This document shows, piece after piece, positions 36,603-45,135 of a stretch of 64,000 nucleotides of DNA. The translations under genes were made by a program, and so were the position numbers. The DNA is from Solobacterium sp. UBA3691. GTDB lineage: Bacteria > Bacillota_I > Bacilli_A > Erysipelotrichales > Erysipelotrichaceae. Location of the stretch: NCBI GenBank assembly GCA_002372175.1, contig DFIS01000071.1, positions 28,269 through 92,268 of the forward strand. The letters run 5' to 3'. Position 1 is the first letter of the stretch. Each line of letters starts with the position of its first letter. The notes beneath the pieces were generated by a model. The model made no database searches. It worked only from the letters and a program-made list of their open reading frames with translations, and was not told where the DNA came from.

Positions 36603-36815
36603 CTTCCAAAAAGGCGTCTCTCCAAAAAGACGCCTGTGCGTGGTTCCACTTTCCTTACTTCTTAACAGTATAACGTACTGCCCGTTCTGTCCTACATATC
36701 GGACAGACCCTCCGGGAGGCACTTCCCTCTGCTTACTTCGCCGGGCTCTTTCACCTGACAGCCCTCTCTCCTGACCTTTCTGCAGAGATACTCTTTCCCA
36801 TCATCGGTTTATCTA
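36603..36815 (-). ncRNA. T-box leader (Cys-specific)
   Basis: On the minus strand AAGTGGAACCACGC is the T-box sequence (36,637-36,650). Stem I has CTCTGC/GCAGAG, an AGTA S-turn, and in the specifier loop GAAGTGCCTC the codon TGC (Cys, 36,719-36,721). A terminator follows downstream. Uncharged tRNA(Cys) should bind the specifier and T-box and allow read-through into cysS. Confidence 0.93.
36606..36634 (-). terminator. T-box terminator before cysS
   Basis: AGACGCC/GGCGTCT arms (36,628-36,634/36,613-36,619) around a loop, with T5 behind on the minus strand. The 5' arm competes with the antiterminator formed by the T-box. Confidence 0.9.
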
Positions 36816-36821
36816 AGTATA
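36816..36821 (-). promoter_or_regulatory. -10 element of the T-box-cysS transcript
   Basis: TGATATACT on the minus strand is an extended -10 that would start the T-box leader near 36,809. It overlaps the end of the GYF-like gene. The -35 match is poor. Confidence 0.5.
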
Positions 36822-36825
36822 TCAC

Positions 36826-37011
36826 TTAATTTTCCGGAATAAATATACAGTAAACGGAATCCCCAAGCCTGATCCACTCCTCCAGTGCCGGCATCCAGAT
36901 CTTATCATCCGGAAGGATGATCTTCTGTTCTACCAGTCTTCTGAGCTCTTCATCCGTATACGGACCGAACTTATCTTCACCGTCTTTTGTATAGTACCAT
37001 ACTCTATCCAT
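36826..37011 (-). CDS. GYF_2-like small protein
   Basis: 61 residues. WYYTKDGEDKFGPYTDEELR and the sequence DKIWMPALEEWIRL follow the GYF_2/DUF4339 pattern (aromatic-Gly-Pro-aromatic, then W...W). GYF domains bind proline-rich peptides; the neighbouring protein ends in a Pro/Thr/Glu tail, which may be its partner (inference). SD AAGGAGAAG precedes the ATG, and it overlaps the upstream gene by 8 bp. Confidence 0.65.
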   Translation of the reverse strand: MDRVWYYTKDGEDKFGPYTDEELRRLVEQKIILPDDKIWMPALEEWIRLGDSVYCIFIPEN

Positions 37012-39436
37012 TGGTTACTTCTCCTTCCGGTGTCGGCGTCGGCTCCGTTGTCGGGGTCGGCTCCGGTGTCGGGGTCGGCTCCGGCGTCGGTGTCGGGGTC
37101 GGCTCCGGTGTTGGTGTCGGGGTCGGCTCCGGCGGCAGCTCCAGTGTGTATCCGGTATTCGCGCTGCTGCTCGTATATCTCTTTGTATCGGAAGAGACAG
37201 CTTCTACACGGATGTTATAGGTCTTGCCGTTTTCCAGGTTCGCATCGCTTGCCTTGATGCGCAGAGTTGCCTGATTCGTCGTAAAGTCTACGGAGTTGAT
37301 CGTGACCTTGTATCCGGACGCGTGTTCCACCGGTGTCCAGGTGATGTTCAGATAAGCATCGGTATAGTCTATGTCATCCTGATTCACGGTGATGTCTGCA
37401 GGTACAGCCAGCGGTACTGCCGTGACCGGTTCCGCGTAGGTGAACTTGACGGATGCAGGATCGCCGGCATCAAAGTTACGGTCGTTGTTCGCATACGGTG
37501 TAACCTTTACGATATACTCCCTGCCATCCTCCAGCGAAGAGAGCGTCATCCGCAGTGAAGTCTCTGTTACCCTTTCTTCACTGCCATTAAAGGCAACGAT
37601 ATAGTAGTTGGCATTGTTTACAGGCTCCCAGCTGACGTTCAGTTCATCCTTATCCTGTACCTGTTCAGCCTTCAGATTGCGCGGTGTCTCCAGCTTGACC
37701 TTATTAGCCTGGTAAGTATAGCTGACCGTCGTTCCGTCACCGGCTGCGTATTCATTCGGATCATTGCTGAAGGGTGTGATCGTCACCTGATAGGAATGTC
37801 CGTCTGTCAGCTTGTCACTGCCGATATTGGCAGAATTACTGGCCGACTTGATCATTGTCTCGGGTTCCGTGGATACCCTGACTTCGTAGTAATCCGCATT
37901 GTCGACTTTATCCCAGCTGATCGCAAGACCGCCGGATGTCGCACGGAAGCTGATATTCTGCACCTGTGCAAGCTTCTTCTCCGGTGCGGAGGAAGACTGC
38001 GGGGATCCCGCATACTGGTGATAACTGTTATCACCGGCACCGATGATCTCACCGTTTCTGACCGCCATGACCGTCTTTCCGGAAGCTGTCAGGTAACGTA
38101 CATTCGACCAGGAAGAGAGCTCCCTGACAAGTTCATCATTCGAAGAAGCAACGATGACCTTGCCGTTGTTGTTTACACCGACCGTGAAATCCGTGCCGGC
38201 GGTGATCTCCGCCATGTTTGTCCAGGAACCGGTATTGTTGCCAAGACCGCTGATACCGTAAGCTCTGACCGTGCCGTCCTGGAACAGGAAAGCGATCTCG
38301 GTATCACTGACAGCGATATCCTTGACCTTGGTCGAAGCGGCCGCATTGTTCTTGCCGTCAAAGCTGCCCGAGATCAGTACCGTGTTATTCTTTGTCTTTG
38401 CGACTGTCAGTTCATTGCCGGCATATACAGCTGTCACATCTGTCCACGAGGATACGTCACAGGCAAGCGAACTGCCCGAGCATACCACTGTACCGTCTTC
38501 ACGCAGACCAGCCGTATGATCTCTGCCGGCAGCGATCATCGTGATCCCGCGCCACGCAGATACATCGCATCCCCGGTCACTGCCTGTGCATACAACTCTG
38601 CCGTTATTCTTCAGACCGGCCAGATGATCCTCATACGCACTGACCTGCACGATATTCGTAAATGCCGAAAGATCAGGCAGTACATCGCCTCTGCTCTCCA
38701 GCGTCTGTTCATCCTTTATATAGATACTGTATGTGTCACCGATCGCAATACGGTTGATGCCGCTCACAGATACCGCAATATCCCCTTCTTCAGGTTCTTC
38801 CTTCTGCGGTCTTGTGATCATATACAGCACAAGAGCCAGAAGCGCCAGAACGACAGCGATTCCCGCGATCAGTTTCTTATTTACACCGACAGGCTCCGGT
38901 TCCGGCACCGGCTGTGCTTTCGGCTCCGGTTTTCTTTCTTCCCTGTCCTTGTGATCCAGATCACTGATCTCAATCACCTGTGTTTTCTGTAACTGCTCAA
39001 GCCCGATCACCTTGGTCTCTCCGGCATCCGTCGTTACCTTGACGGTATCCCCGGACGGGATCTCTGCAGTCTCCGCAAATACATCATCTGTATATTCCGA
39101 CTGCGGTATCTGCATCACGGAGGTGACCATGATATTATCCGCAACATCCTCGGTATGATTCGGCACCGCATGCAGGGTCATCAGATCAAGACTGTCCTCG
39201 ATCGCATCAAGATTCGGCAGACGCACCACTCTGGTATTATCCGCAAGATCCTGCAGCTGCACATGATAAAGCCGTGCGATCTTCTCCAGCTGCAGAATAT
39301 CACACAGTTTATTGCCGTTCTCCCAGTTCATGTATTCGGTGACGGGAACATCCAACCGGGATGCGATATCCGCCAGTGAATACTGGAAGTGTTTGCGCAG
39401 TGCGCTCAGTTTTTCGGGTAGTTTGTTTTTATACAT
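37004..39436 (-). CDS. Membrane protein with HTH_XRE, RCC1-like and fibronectin type III domains
   Basis: About 810 residues. Residues 5-60 are an XRE-type HTH (SLADIASRLDVPVTEYMNWEN). A ~120-residue acidic linker, one helix (about 190-210: LIAGIAVVLALLALVLY) and an outside part follow. RCC1-like repeats (AAGRDHTAGL..DGTVVCSG) and three Fn3 domains come next, then a Pro/Thr/Glu tail. An upstream TTG at 39,478 is possible, but the ATG at 39,436 is preferred because TTGAAG-17-TACAAT lies before it with a leader of only ~7 bases. A RodZ-like geometry is likely; function unknown. Confidence 0.75.
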   Translation of the reverse strand: MYKNKLPEKLSALRKHFQYSLADIASRLDVPVTEYMNWENGNKLCDILQLEKIARLYHVQLQDLADNTRVVRLPNLDAIEDSLDLMTLHAVPNHTEDVADNIMVTSVMQIPQSEYTDDVFAETAEIPSGDTVKVTTDAGETKVIGLEQLQKTQVIEISDLDHKDREERKPEPKAQPVPEPEPVGVNKKLIAGIAVVLALLALVLYMITRPQKEEPEEGDIAVSVSGINRIAIGDTYSIYIKDEQTLESRGDVLPDLSAFTNIVQVSAYEDHLAGLKNNGRVVCTGSDRGCDVSAWRGITMIAAGRDHTAGLREDGTVVCSGSSLACDVSSWTDVTAVYAGNELTVAKTKNNTVLISGSFDGKNNAAASTKVKDIAVSDTEIAFLFQDGTVRAYGISGLGNNTGSWTNMAEITAGTDFTVGVNNNGKVIVASSNDELVRELSSWSNVRYLTASGKTVMAVRNGEIIGAGDNSYHQYAGSPQSSSAPEKKLAQVQNISFRATSGGLAISWDKVDNADYYEVRVSTEPETMIKSASNSANIGSDKLTDGHSYQVTITPFSNDPNEYAAGDGTTVSYTYQANKVKLETPRNLKAEQVQDKDELNVSWEPVNNANYYIVAFNGSEERVTETSLRMTLSSLEDGREYIVKVTPYANNDRNFDAGDPASVKFTYAEPVTAVPLAVPADITVNQDDIDYTDAYLNITWTPVEHASGYKVTINSVDFTTNQATLRIKASDANLENGKTYNIRVEAVSSDTKRYTSSSANTGYTLELPPEPTPTPTPEPTPTPTPEPTPTPEPTPTTEPTPTPEGEVTNG
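37025..37131 (+). repeat. Tandem repeat encoding the Pro/Thr/Glu-rich tail
   Basis: Degenerate copies of GGTGTCGGGGTCGGCTCC repeat through this stretch. On the minus strand they encode PEPTPTPEPTP, the C-terminal spacer of the XRE-RCC1-Fn3 protein. Such tracts vary in length between strains. Confidence 0.85.
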
Positions 39437-39550
39437 ATCTGCAAAAGTTATTGTAAATGTTTTGCCCAGATACTTCAACTTTGCCTGTCAAACTGTGAGA
39501 AGATTGGCAAAGTTGCAATACTTCCCGTATTGCGCGATAATAATGTGGTT
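39437..39550. promoter_or_regulatory. Divergent promoters with a palindromic operator
   Basis: For the plus gene, TTGCAA (39,513-39,518), 17 bp and GATAAT (39,536-39,541) lie just before the ATG at 39,551. For the minus gene, TTGAAG (39,473-39,478), 17 bp and TACAAT (39,450-39,455) precede the ATG at 39,436. The palindrome GCAATAC/GTATTGC (39,515-39,533) fills the plus-strand spacer and is a candidate site for the XRE domain or another repressor. Confidence 0.55.
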
Positions 39551-40234
39551 ATGAAAAGAAAGATACTGAAGATCCTTCTGGCTCTGACGGTCATGCTGGG
39601 GATAAACATCCGTACAGCTGTGCCTGTCCATGCCGAAGGAGAAGAACTACAGACAGCCGTCAATCCGTATACGGGTGGATGGTCCAACTGCACATGGGGT
39701 ACCTGGCAGCTTGTCTATGAAGCCACAGGCATCGCCCTTCCCGGCTGGCATAATGCAGGGGGATGGCTCCTTGAAGCTTCGCAGGCAGGATATGCGATCG
39801 GTACCGAACCCCGCGCCAATTCAATAGCCGTATGGAGCTGGCATGTTGCATATGTCACTGACTTTGACGGCAATGACTCGATGTATATCAAGGAAGGCGG
39901 CTATCTCGGCGGGTATAACGAAGAGTGGTGCCCTGCCTACGGCGTACGCTGGAACCAGCAGCTGCTCGGCTTCATCTACCTGGACGCAGATGTCATCTCG
40001 AACGAGACACCGGAGACTGTATACGCGCAGTCATTAGGCACACATGTTGTCTTCGCCATCAACAGCGAAGCCAGAAGCCAGGCATCCCTGGAAGACTACA
40101 TCGTCATGATCGATGATGCCGAAGCCGAAGAGATCCGCAAGACCGAAGAGCTGCAGATGATGGAGGCGATCCGTAAGGAAGATGCCAAGGCAGCCGAAAA
40201 AGTCAAAGCTGTCAGCCTCAGCGGAAACAAGTAA
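39551..40234 (+). CDS. Secreted CHAP-domain protein
   Basis: 227 residues. The signal peptide ends at PVHA (about residue 27). The CHAP domain starts near GGWSNCTWGTWQLVY, with the nucleophile Cys in SNCTWG, and contains the catalytic His in SWHVAYVTDF. CHAP enzymes cleave peptidoglycan peptide links. A C-terminal helix rich in Glu and Lys follows. An upstream TTG at 39,530 is in frame, but the ATG at 39,551 is better: no SD precedes it and a -10-like hexamer lies 6-9 bases upstream, which suggests a leaderless mRNA. Confidence 0.85.
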   Translation: MKRKILKILLALTVMLGINIRTAVPVHAEGEELQTAVNPYTGGWSNCTWGTWQLVYEATGIALPGWHNAGGWLLEASQAGYAIGTEPRANSIAVWSWHVAYVTDFDGNDSMYIKEGGYLGGYNEEWCPAYGVRWNQQLLGFIYLDADVISNETPETVYAQSLGTHVVFAINSEARSQASLEDYIVMIDDAEAEEIRKTEELQMMEAIRKEDAKAAEKVKAVSLSGNK

Positions 40235-40249
40235 TCCTCTGAACAGTAA

Positions 40250-40280
40250 TATTCTCCTGAATACAGGAGGATATTTTTTT
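40250..40280 (+). terminator. Intrinsic terminator after the CHAP gene
   Basis: Ten-pair stem TATTCTCCTG/CAGGAGGATA with an AATA loop and T7 (40,274-40,280). The GH78 gene ends 4 bp beyond it, so the two genes meet tail to tail. Confidence 0.9.
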
Positions 40281-40283
40281 ATA

Positions 40284-42323
40284 CTACAGTGTATATTCCT
40301 TTTCCGCTTCCAGGGTCACCGTCTGTCCCTTCCAGTACAGTGTGCCGCCGGGTACTGTTGTCTTCACGGTGATCTTGCCGTCTTTGTATGTGACTTCTGC
40401 CTGTCCCTCACCGACCGGTACAACTGCCTGAAAGGACGTATATCTGCCGGGATCAGGTCTTACATCGAAGGTCTTCTCACCGACAGAAGTACCGTATACA
40501 CCGGCACAGTATCTCTCCAGCAGATAGACCGGTCCGCTGCCCCAGGCATGACACAGTGAACAACCGTACCTGTCTCCGTACATCTCGTAGTGCTCTGTCC
40601 CCTGACGGCGCGGATCATACTCTTCCCAGGCACTGGTCGCACCGTTTTCCACCATGCCTCCCCAGTAACTGCCGATATACTCCTGTACAGCCGCAATATA
40701 TCCTGTCTCGCCGAGCGCCATCAGCTCATACAGCTTGAAATACGGTGTTGTGATCTGCGGGACATCATCTTTCAGCAGGACATCCTCAGCGATCTGCTTT
40801 TTCTTCTCATCATCAACGATATCGAACATGATCGCAAAGATATTCGCATGTCTTGTCACATTGTTCTTTCCCGATGCATAAGTGTCGATAAACGCATGTT
40901 TCTCTTCACACCAGAAATCCCTGAGAATACGCTGTTTCAGCTTCTCTGCTCTTTCTGCCGCATCCTGAGGCACGGCTTTATCAGGCGCAGGCTCCTTCAC
41001 TGAGGACGCATAGGAATGCAGGATCAGATCACCAAAGTCTTCCTGTGCATCATTCGTTATCTCAGTGATCACTTCCATTGCCTTATATACCTGATACAGC
41101 AGGATCTGTTCCGCACATACCGGACCCTCTTTATCCATCTCTGCCCAGTCTACGAAGATCCAGTCACCCTCTCTTTCCACCATATATCCAGTCTTTTCAT
41201 CAAGACGCGATACGATGAAGTCATACAGTGCATACAGTTCGTCTTTGACCGAGATCACAAACTCCCGGTCTCCGCTTGCCTCGTAGTACTCCTTAACGGC
41301 TATGATCAGATACATCGAGTAATCATTGATCGTGTTGATATGCTGGAAATACGGCGGTTTGCCGAGCAGTGCACGGATCGTCCGCTTCGTGATCTCACGG
41401 TCACGGAACAGGTATCTGCCGATCTTATAGGACTGATAGGCATCCCCTGACCACACCCAGCGGTCACGCTTGATCCCGTCAAAATAGAATTCCCTGGAAT
41501 TCAGATGGAACGCTCTTGTACAGATATCCCAGATCGCCTGAAGCTGATCATCCTCCGTACGGAAGGATCCGATATCTTCGATCGGCAGATATTCCTCTTC
41601 GGCTGAAAGTGCCGGAGTACCGTGATCTGCCTTCAGGTAAATATACCGGAAAGCTCTTGCCGGACAGTCAGCTGTATCATCACCGGCGGGGATGTGCTCA
41701 CGGACCAGTGTATACTCCGTATCCAGAGCTTCCTCGCGGGATTCACCATAGTAGATATGGATATCTCCCATCTGTTTTGTACGCTGTATATGTACAGGGC
41801 CAAAGCTCTCTCTGCCAAAGTCATACAGGATACCATCACCAGCAGGTTCATACGACACCGGTTTCAGTTCTTTATACGAAAAAGGAAAGACTGCCGGATC
41901 ATCCTCTGCCTTCGTAAATGCAGGATCCCATGCCGCATGTTTTCTTCCCGCTCCGTCAAAGTGTGCGGCCCAGGTCTCGTCTGTCTCGGCACCCGGTGTA
42001 TCGATAAAGACCGCCGGAAAAGCTTCCGGACAGCTGATATCCACGGTCAGAGTAAACGTTCCTGCCGGCAGCTGTACCGCTTTGTTTACAGCACTGCACT
42101 TCTTTCCGTCAATACTGACATAGCCTCTTCCTTTGGCATAGATCTGTGCAGACGTCTCCGCTTCCAGCGTGATCTTCTTTGTGAACCGGCATGCGGATTC
42201 AGGACGTACGATATGCCACATCGCCGGAATAAACCAGTCATACTCTTCCCTGCGGTTATGCACGAGCTGATTGTGATAAAGCTCATAGTCTCCGGGATAC
42301 CAGATCCATTTAGCACCAGTCAT
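40284..42323 (-). CDS. GH78 alpha-L-rhamnosidase-like protein
   Basis: 679 residues. The N-terminal ~240 residues are beta-rich. The catalytic (alpha/alpha)6 barrel includes FYFDGIKRDRWVWSGDAYQS, the GH78 motif, with Glu candidates in AEMDKEGP and WGGMVENGATSAWEEYDP. A C-terminal beta domain ends at EKEYTL. No signal peptide, so it acts on imported rhamnosides. SD GAGGAGGGTAT precedes the ATG. Rhamnose genes are not near, so the substrate is open. Confidence 0.85.
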   Translation of the reverse strand: MTGAKWIWYPGDYELYHNQLVHNRREEYDWFIPAMWHIVRPESACRFTKKITLEAETSAQIYAKGRGYVSIDGKKCSAVNKAVQLPAGTFTLTVDISCPEAFPAVFIDTPGAETDETWAAHFDGAGRKHAAWDPAFTKAEDDPAVFPFSYKELKPVSYEPAGDGILYDFGRESFGPVHIQRTKQMGDIHIYYGESREEALDTEYTLVREHIPAGDDTADCPARAFRYIYLKADHGTPALSAEEEYLPIEDIGSFRTEDDQLQAIWDICTRAFHLNSREFYFDGIKRDRWVWSGDAYQSYKIGRYLFRDREITKRTIRALLGKPPYFQHINTINDYSMYLIIAVKEYYEASGDREFVISVKDELYALYDFIVSRLDEKTGYMVEREGDWIFVDWAEMDKEGPVCAEQILLYQVYKAMEVITEITNDAQEDFGDLILHSYASSVKEPAPDKAVPQDAAERAEKLKQRILRDFWCEEKHAFIDTYASGKNNVTRHANIFAIMFDIVDDEKKKQIAEDVLLKDDVPQITTPYFKLYELMALGETGYIAAVQEYIGSYWGGMVENGATSAWEEYDPRRQGTEHYEMYGDRYGCSLCHAWGSGPVYLLERYCAGVYGTSVGEKTFDVRPDPGRYTSFQAVVPVGEGQAEVTYKDGKITVKTTVPGGTLYWKGQTVTLEAEKEYTL

Positions 42324-42398
42324 ATACCCTCCTCTTTATGTCACTTTTACTTCCGTTATTTAAAGTATATATGAACAATCCTGCTAAAGGTACTCATG

Positions 42399-42423
42399 CA
42401 AAAAGAAACGGTTTCCCGTTTCT
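42399..42423 (-). terminator. Terminator of the KdpE-like gene
   Basis: AGAAACGG/CCGTTTCT stem with a TTTC loop, followed on the minus strand by TTTTT. The first arm contains GAAACCGTTT in complement, like the LacI operators, but the symmetry here is that of a terminator. Confidence 0.8.
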
Positions 42424-42426
42424 CTT

Positions 42427-43116
42427 TCATACTCTGATCATCTGGTAGCCGATACCGATATGTGTACGGATCAGGGCATCACTTCCCGAGAGTCCCAGTT
42501 TCTTCCGTAAAGAGTTCATGTATACCCGCAGGGAGATAATATCCGTTTCCAGGCTGTTTCCCCAGATCCTGTCAATGATAAATGTATGTGTCAGTACCTT
42601 CCCGGTATTCTTTGCCAGAAGACATAACAGTTTATACTCGTTAGGGGTCAGGTGCACTTCCTGTTCCCTGCAGTATACCGTGCCTGCCGCATAGTCGATC
42701 TTCAGGTCTCCATTGGTAAATACCGACTGCCCGTCCGTGCTGTCCTTATACTGCATGCGTCTTTGTACAGAGCGTATTCTCGCCAGCAGTTCATCCACGG
42801 AGAACGGCTTGGTCAGGTAGTCATCTGCACCGCTGTCCAGTGCCTCGATCTTATCATTGTCTTCCCACCTGGCACTGATCACGATGATCGGTACCTGTGA
42901 CCACTGTCTGACCGTACGGATCACCTCCGTGCCATCCATGTCCGGAAGGCCAAGATCCAGCAGGATCAGATCAGGATGGTGGGAAGCACAGAGACTGATG
43001 GCTTCTCTGCCCGAGGCAGCTTCCAGATAGGTATATTCATGGATCTTCAGGGCTGTACAGATCAGGTTCATGATCGGTCTGTCATCCTCTGTCACCAGTA
43101 TCTTCATCTCATTCAT
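42427..43116 (-). CDS. KdpE-like response regulator
   Basis: 229 residues. The receiver has the acidic pair EDD, the phospho-acceptor Asp in LILLDLGLPDMDG and Lys in TKPFSVDEL. A winged-helix domain (about 130-225) ends in THIGIGYQMIRV. It is coupled to the KdpD-like kinase gene (8-bp overlap). With trkH/trkA upstream in the same direction, its target is probably the K+ uptake promoter at 47,128-47,258 (inference). Confidence 0.92.
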   Translation of the reverse strand: MNEMKILVTEDDRPIMNLICTALKIHEYTYLEAASGREAISLCASHHPDLILLDLGLPDMDGTEVIRTVRQWSQVPIIVISARWEDNDKIEALDSGADDYLTKPFSVDELLARIRSVQRRMQYKDSTDGQSVFTNGDLKIDYAAGTVYCREQEVHLTPNEYKLLCLLAKNTGKVLTHTFIIDRIWGNSLETDIISLRVYMNSLRKKLGLSGSDALIRTHIGIGYQMIRV

Positions 43117-44998
43117 GTATGATGTCCTCCGCTTTCAGTGTAAAGCTGAATACAGCACCGTGAGGCAAATTGTCAGATACACTGATCGTCTGTCCGTGTG
43201 CCTGCAGGATCGTCCTGCAGAGATTCAGGCCTACGCCCATACTGCGTGTGCTGTCGGTCAGCGTATGTCTGCCGGTGTAGTACAGTTCAAAGATATGTGC
43301 TTTATCCTCGTCGGATATGCCGTTTCCATCGTCTGCCACGGATACCGTGATCAGGTCTTCCGTACGTCTGGCACTGATGCATATCCGGGATCCTGCAGGT
43401 GTATACTTGACCGCATTGTTGACCAGATTGACCAGTACCGTCACGATCAGTCCGGCTTCCATATGTGCAAACAGATTCTCTTCCGTATCTGTTTCAATGA
43501 CATGTTCCTCAGCATGCGGATCCAGATGACGCAGTGCTTCCGTGATCACATCCTCCACGCTTTCGGCTGACAGATGCAGCACGGGATCGGATTCCAGCCT
43601 CGTTAACATCAGGATATTCTCCATCTGTTCCCGCAGCCAGAACGAATCACTCTTCAGATCCTCATAGATCTTCTGCTTGTCTTCTTCACTGAGCTGGTCT
43701 GATGATTCCGCGAGATTGTTCGCATTCCCGTAGATCGACGTCAGCGGTGTCCGCAGATCATGCGATATCGAGCGCAGCAGTCCGGCTTTGAAGTGTTCCT
43801 TCTCGGCATTGACCTCGGCTTCTTTCCGTTCTCCCTTGATACGCTCATTCTCAAGAGCCAGTGCAGTTTCATTCACGATCGAAAGCAGGATCATGTTTTC
43901 AAACTCATTGAATGCTCTTCCCTGCATCTCGATACCCAGACACCCGTAGGCATGTTCACCGGAGAGAATACGCAGAAAGCGGAAACGGCTCCGGGCCCTG
44001 GCTTTTGCGTATTCTGCATCATGGAAGCGGTTCTCTCTGACCTCCTGCAGCAGTTTTCTTTCTGTCTCGGTAAGATCTTCCGGAACCATATCATCGGGAT
44101 AATAGTATACCGGGCGTTTCAGCAGCTGTGTCAGCTGACTGAGCGTCACTCTGATCATCTCCCGGGCTGTGCGCACTGTCTCCAGCTGATTGGACGTATC
44201 CAGCAGGATCCCTGCCTGATAGGCATTCTCTGCCGATCTTCTTGCTGTATTCTTCATGCGCGAAGCCAGAGAACCGGTGATCAGCGCTGCCGTGATCGAC
44301 ACCAGGTATGTCACAAGATATCCGGGGTCATAGACCAGAAATGTAAATCTTGGCTCAATAAACAGATAATTAAACAGCAGAATATACAGAATACTGGCAC
44401 CGATACCGTAGTATCTGTGTGATGTCATGACCGAGACGATCAGGACAGCCAGAATATAGATCGTGACAATATTGGAGTTGCTGAAGGACGAACGGTCGAT
44501 CAGCACCGAGACAAGCGTCGCAGCAGCCATGACCAGCACCAGCACCAGAAGATCACGCAGATGCCACGAAAACGAGGATATGCGTCCGTAGGTCTGCGGA
44601 TAGGAAGAAGCACTGCGGTCGGGAATAATATGAATATCTGTCTCCGGCAGGTATGCGGCGATCTGCTCGGGAATACTGCGCGCATGCGGACGTACGGAAG
44701 CACTCTGCCCGATAAACAGGTCGGTGATCCCTGCCTGCCTGGCAAATTCTGCTATGCCTACCGCAATATCATCACTCTCCACGGTGTGGATCTTCGCCCC
44801 GTACTGCGACGCAAGCGAAAGATTCGCCTGCACACCGGGGTCATCCTGTGCACCTTCCCGGCTGATGACATACACTGCATACAGATCAGCTTCTGTATTC
44901 TGATATGAACGGACTGCTGTACGGATAACCCTTGCGCTGCTCGGGGAAGCCGAAATACATATCAGTATATTCTGTTTTCTCCGCTCCGTAACCGTCAT
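43109..44998 (-). CDS. KdpD-like sensor histidine kinase, short form
   Basis: 629 residues against ~900 for E. coli KdpD. The N-terminal ATP-binding KdpD sensor domain is missing; the protein begins with the universal-stress-like domain (NILICISASPSSARVIRTA). Four helices follow (about 150-245), then a GAF-like region, the H-box SHDLRTPLTSIYG and the N-box VNLVNNAVKYTP, then DDGNGISDEDK. It should sense K+ or turgor. The ORF starts inside the small membrane protein's gene; SD AGAGAGAAAC precedes its ATG. Confidence 0.92.
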   Translation of the reverse strand: MTVTERRKQNILICISASPSSARVIRTAVRSYQNTEADLYAVYVISREGAQDDPGVQANLSLASQYGAKIHTVESDDIAVGIAEFARQAGITDLFIGQSASVRPHARSIPEQIAAYLPETDIHIIPDRSASSYPQTYGRISSFSWHLRDLLVLVLVMAAATLVSVLIDRSSFSNSNIVTIYILAVLIVSVMTSHRYYGIGASILYILLFNYLFIEPRFTFLVYDPGYLVTYLVSITAALITGSLASRMKNTARRSAENAYQAGILLDTSNQLETVRTAREMIRVTLSQLTQLLKRPVYYYPDDMVPEDLTETERKLLQEVRENRFHDAEYAKARARSRFRFLRILSGEHAYGCLGIEMQGRAFNEFENMILLSIVNETALALENERIKGERKEAEVNAEKEHFKAGLLRSISHDLRTPLTSIYGNANNLAESSDQLSEEDKQKIYEDLKSDSFWLREQMENILMLTRLESDPVLHLSAESVEDVITEALRHLDPHAEEHVIETDTEENLFAHMEAGLIVTVLVNLVNNAVKYTPAGSRICISARRTEDLITVSVADDGNGISDEDKAHIFELYYTGRHTLTDSTRSMGVGLNLCRTILQAHGQTISVSDNLPHGAVFSFTLKAEDIIHE

Positions 44999-45122
44999 AT
45001 GTTTCTCTCTCTTCCTTGTTTGAAGAAGGCTGGATAATATCGATCAGGTAATTAATCATAATATAGCCCAGAATGCAGGAAATCACAAAGCCCAGGACCA
45101 TGATCACTTCTGCTGACATCAT
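44886..45122 (-). CDS. Small single-helix membrane protein, overlapping kdpD
   Basis: 78 residues: helix at 4-30 (AEVIMVLGFVISCILGYIMI) and a charged Tyr-rich tail. A very good SD (GAGGAGGAGTAT) precedes the ATG, 13 bp after the trkA stop. It shares its last 113 bp with kdpD in another frame, so the overlap is large. The position between K+ channel genes and the kinase suggests a regulatory or bridging peptide (inference). I do not recognise the family. Confidence 0.6.
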   Translation of the reverse strand: MMSAEVIMVLGFVISCILGYIMINYLIDIIQPSSNKEERETYDGYGAEKTEYTDMYFGFPEQRKGYPYSSPFISEYRS

Positions 45123-45135
45123 ATACTCCTCCTCA

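Noticed and set aside
36591..36722. N-terminal extension of cysS by 44 codons
   Set aside because: It reads through the T-box and terminator, and the sequence matches no synthetase N-terminus.
37025..37131. Short repeats resembling a CRISPR or minisatellite array
   Set aside because: The repeats are in frame and encode Pro/Thr/Glu; there are no spacers or cas genes.
37030..38992. Long plus-strand ORFs (75-398 codons) under the XRE-RCC1-Fn3 gene
   Set aside because: Shadows of the minus-strand gene: biased codons, no SD and no domain.
42404..42423. LacI-operator-like GAAACCGTTT near the KdpE end
   Set aside because: It is part of a clean terminator stem with a T-run at the end of the gene, not in a promoter.
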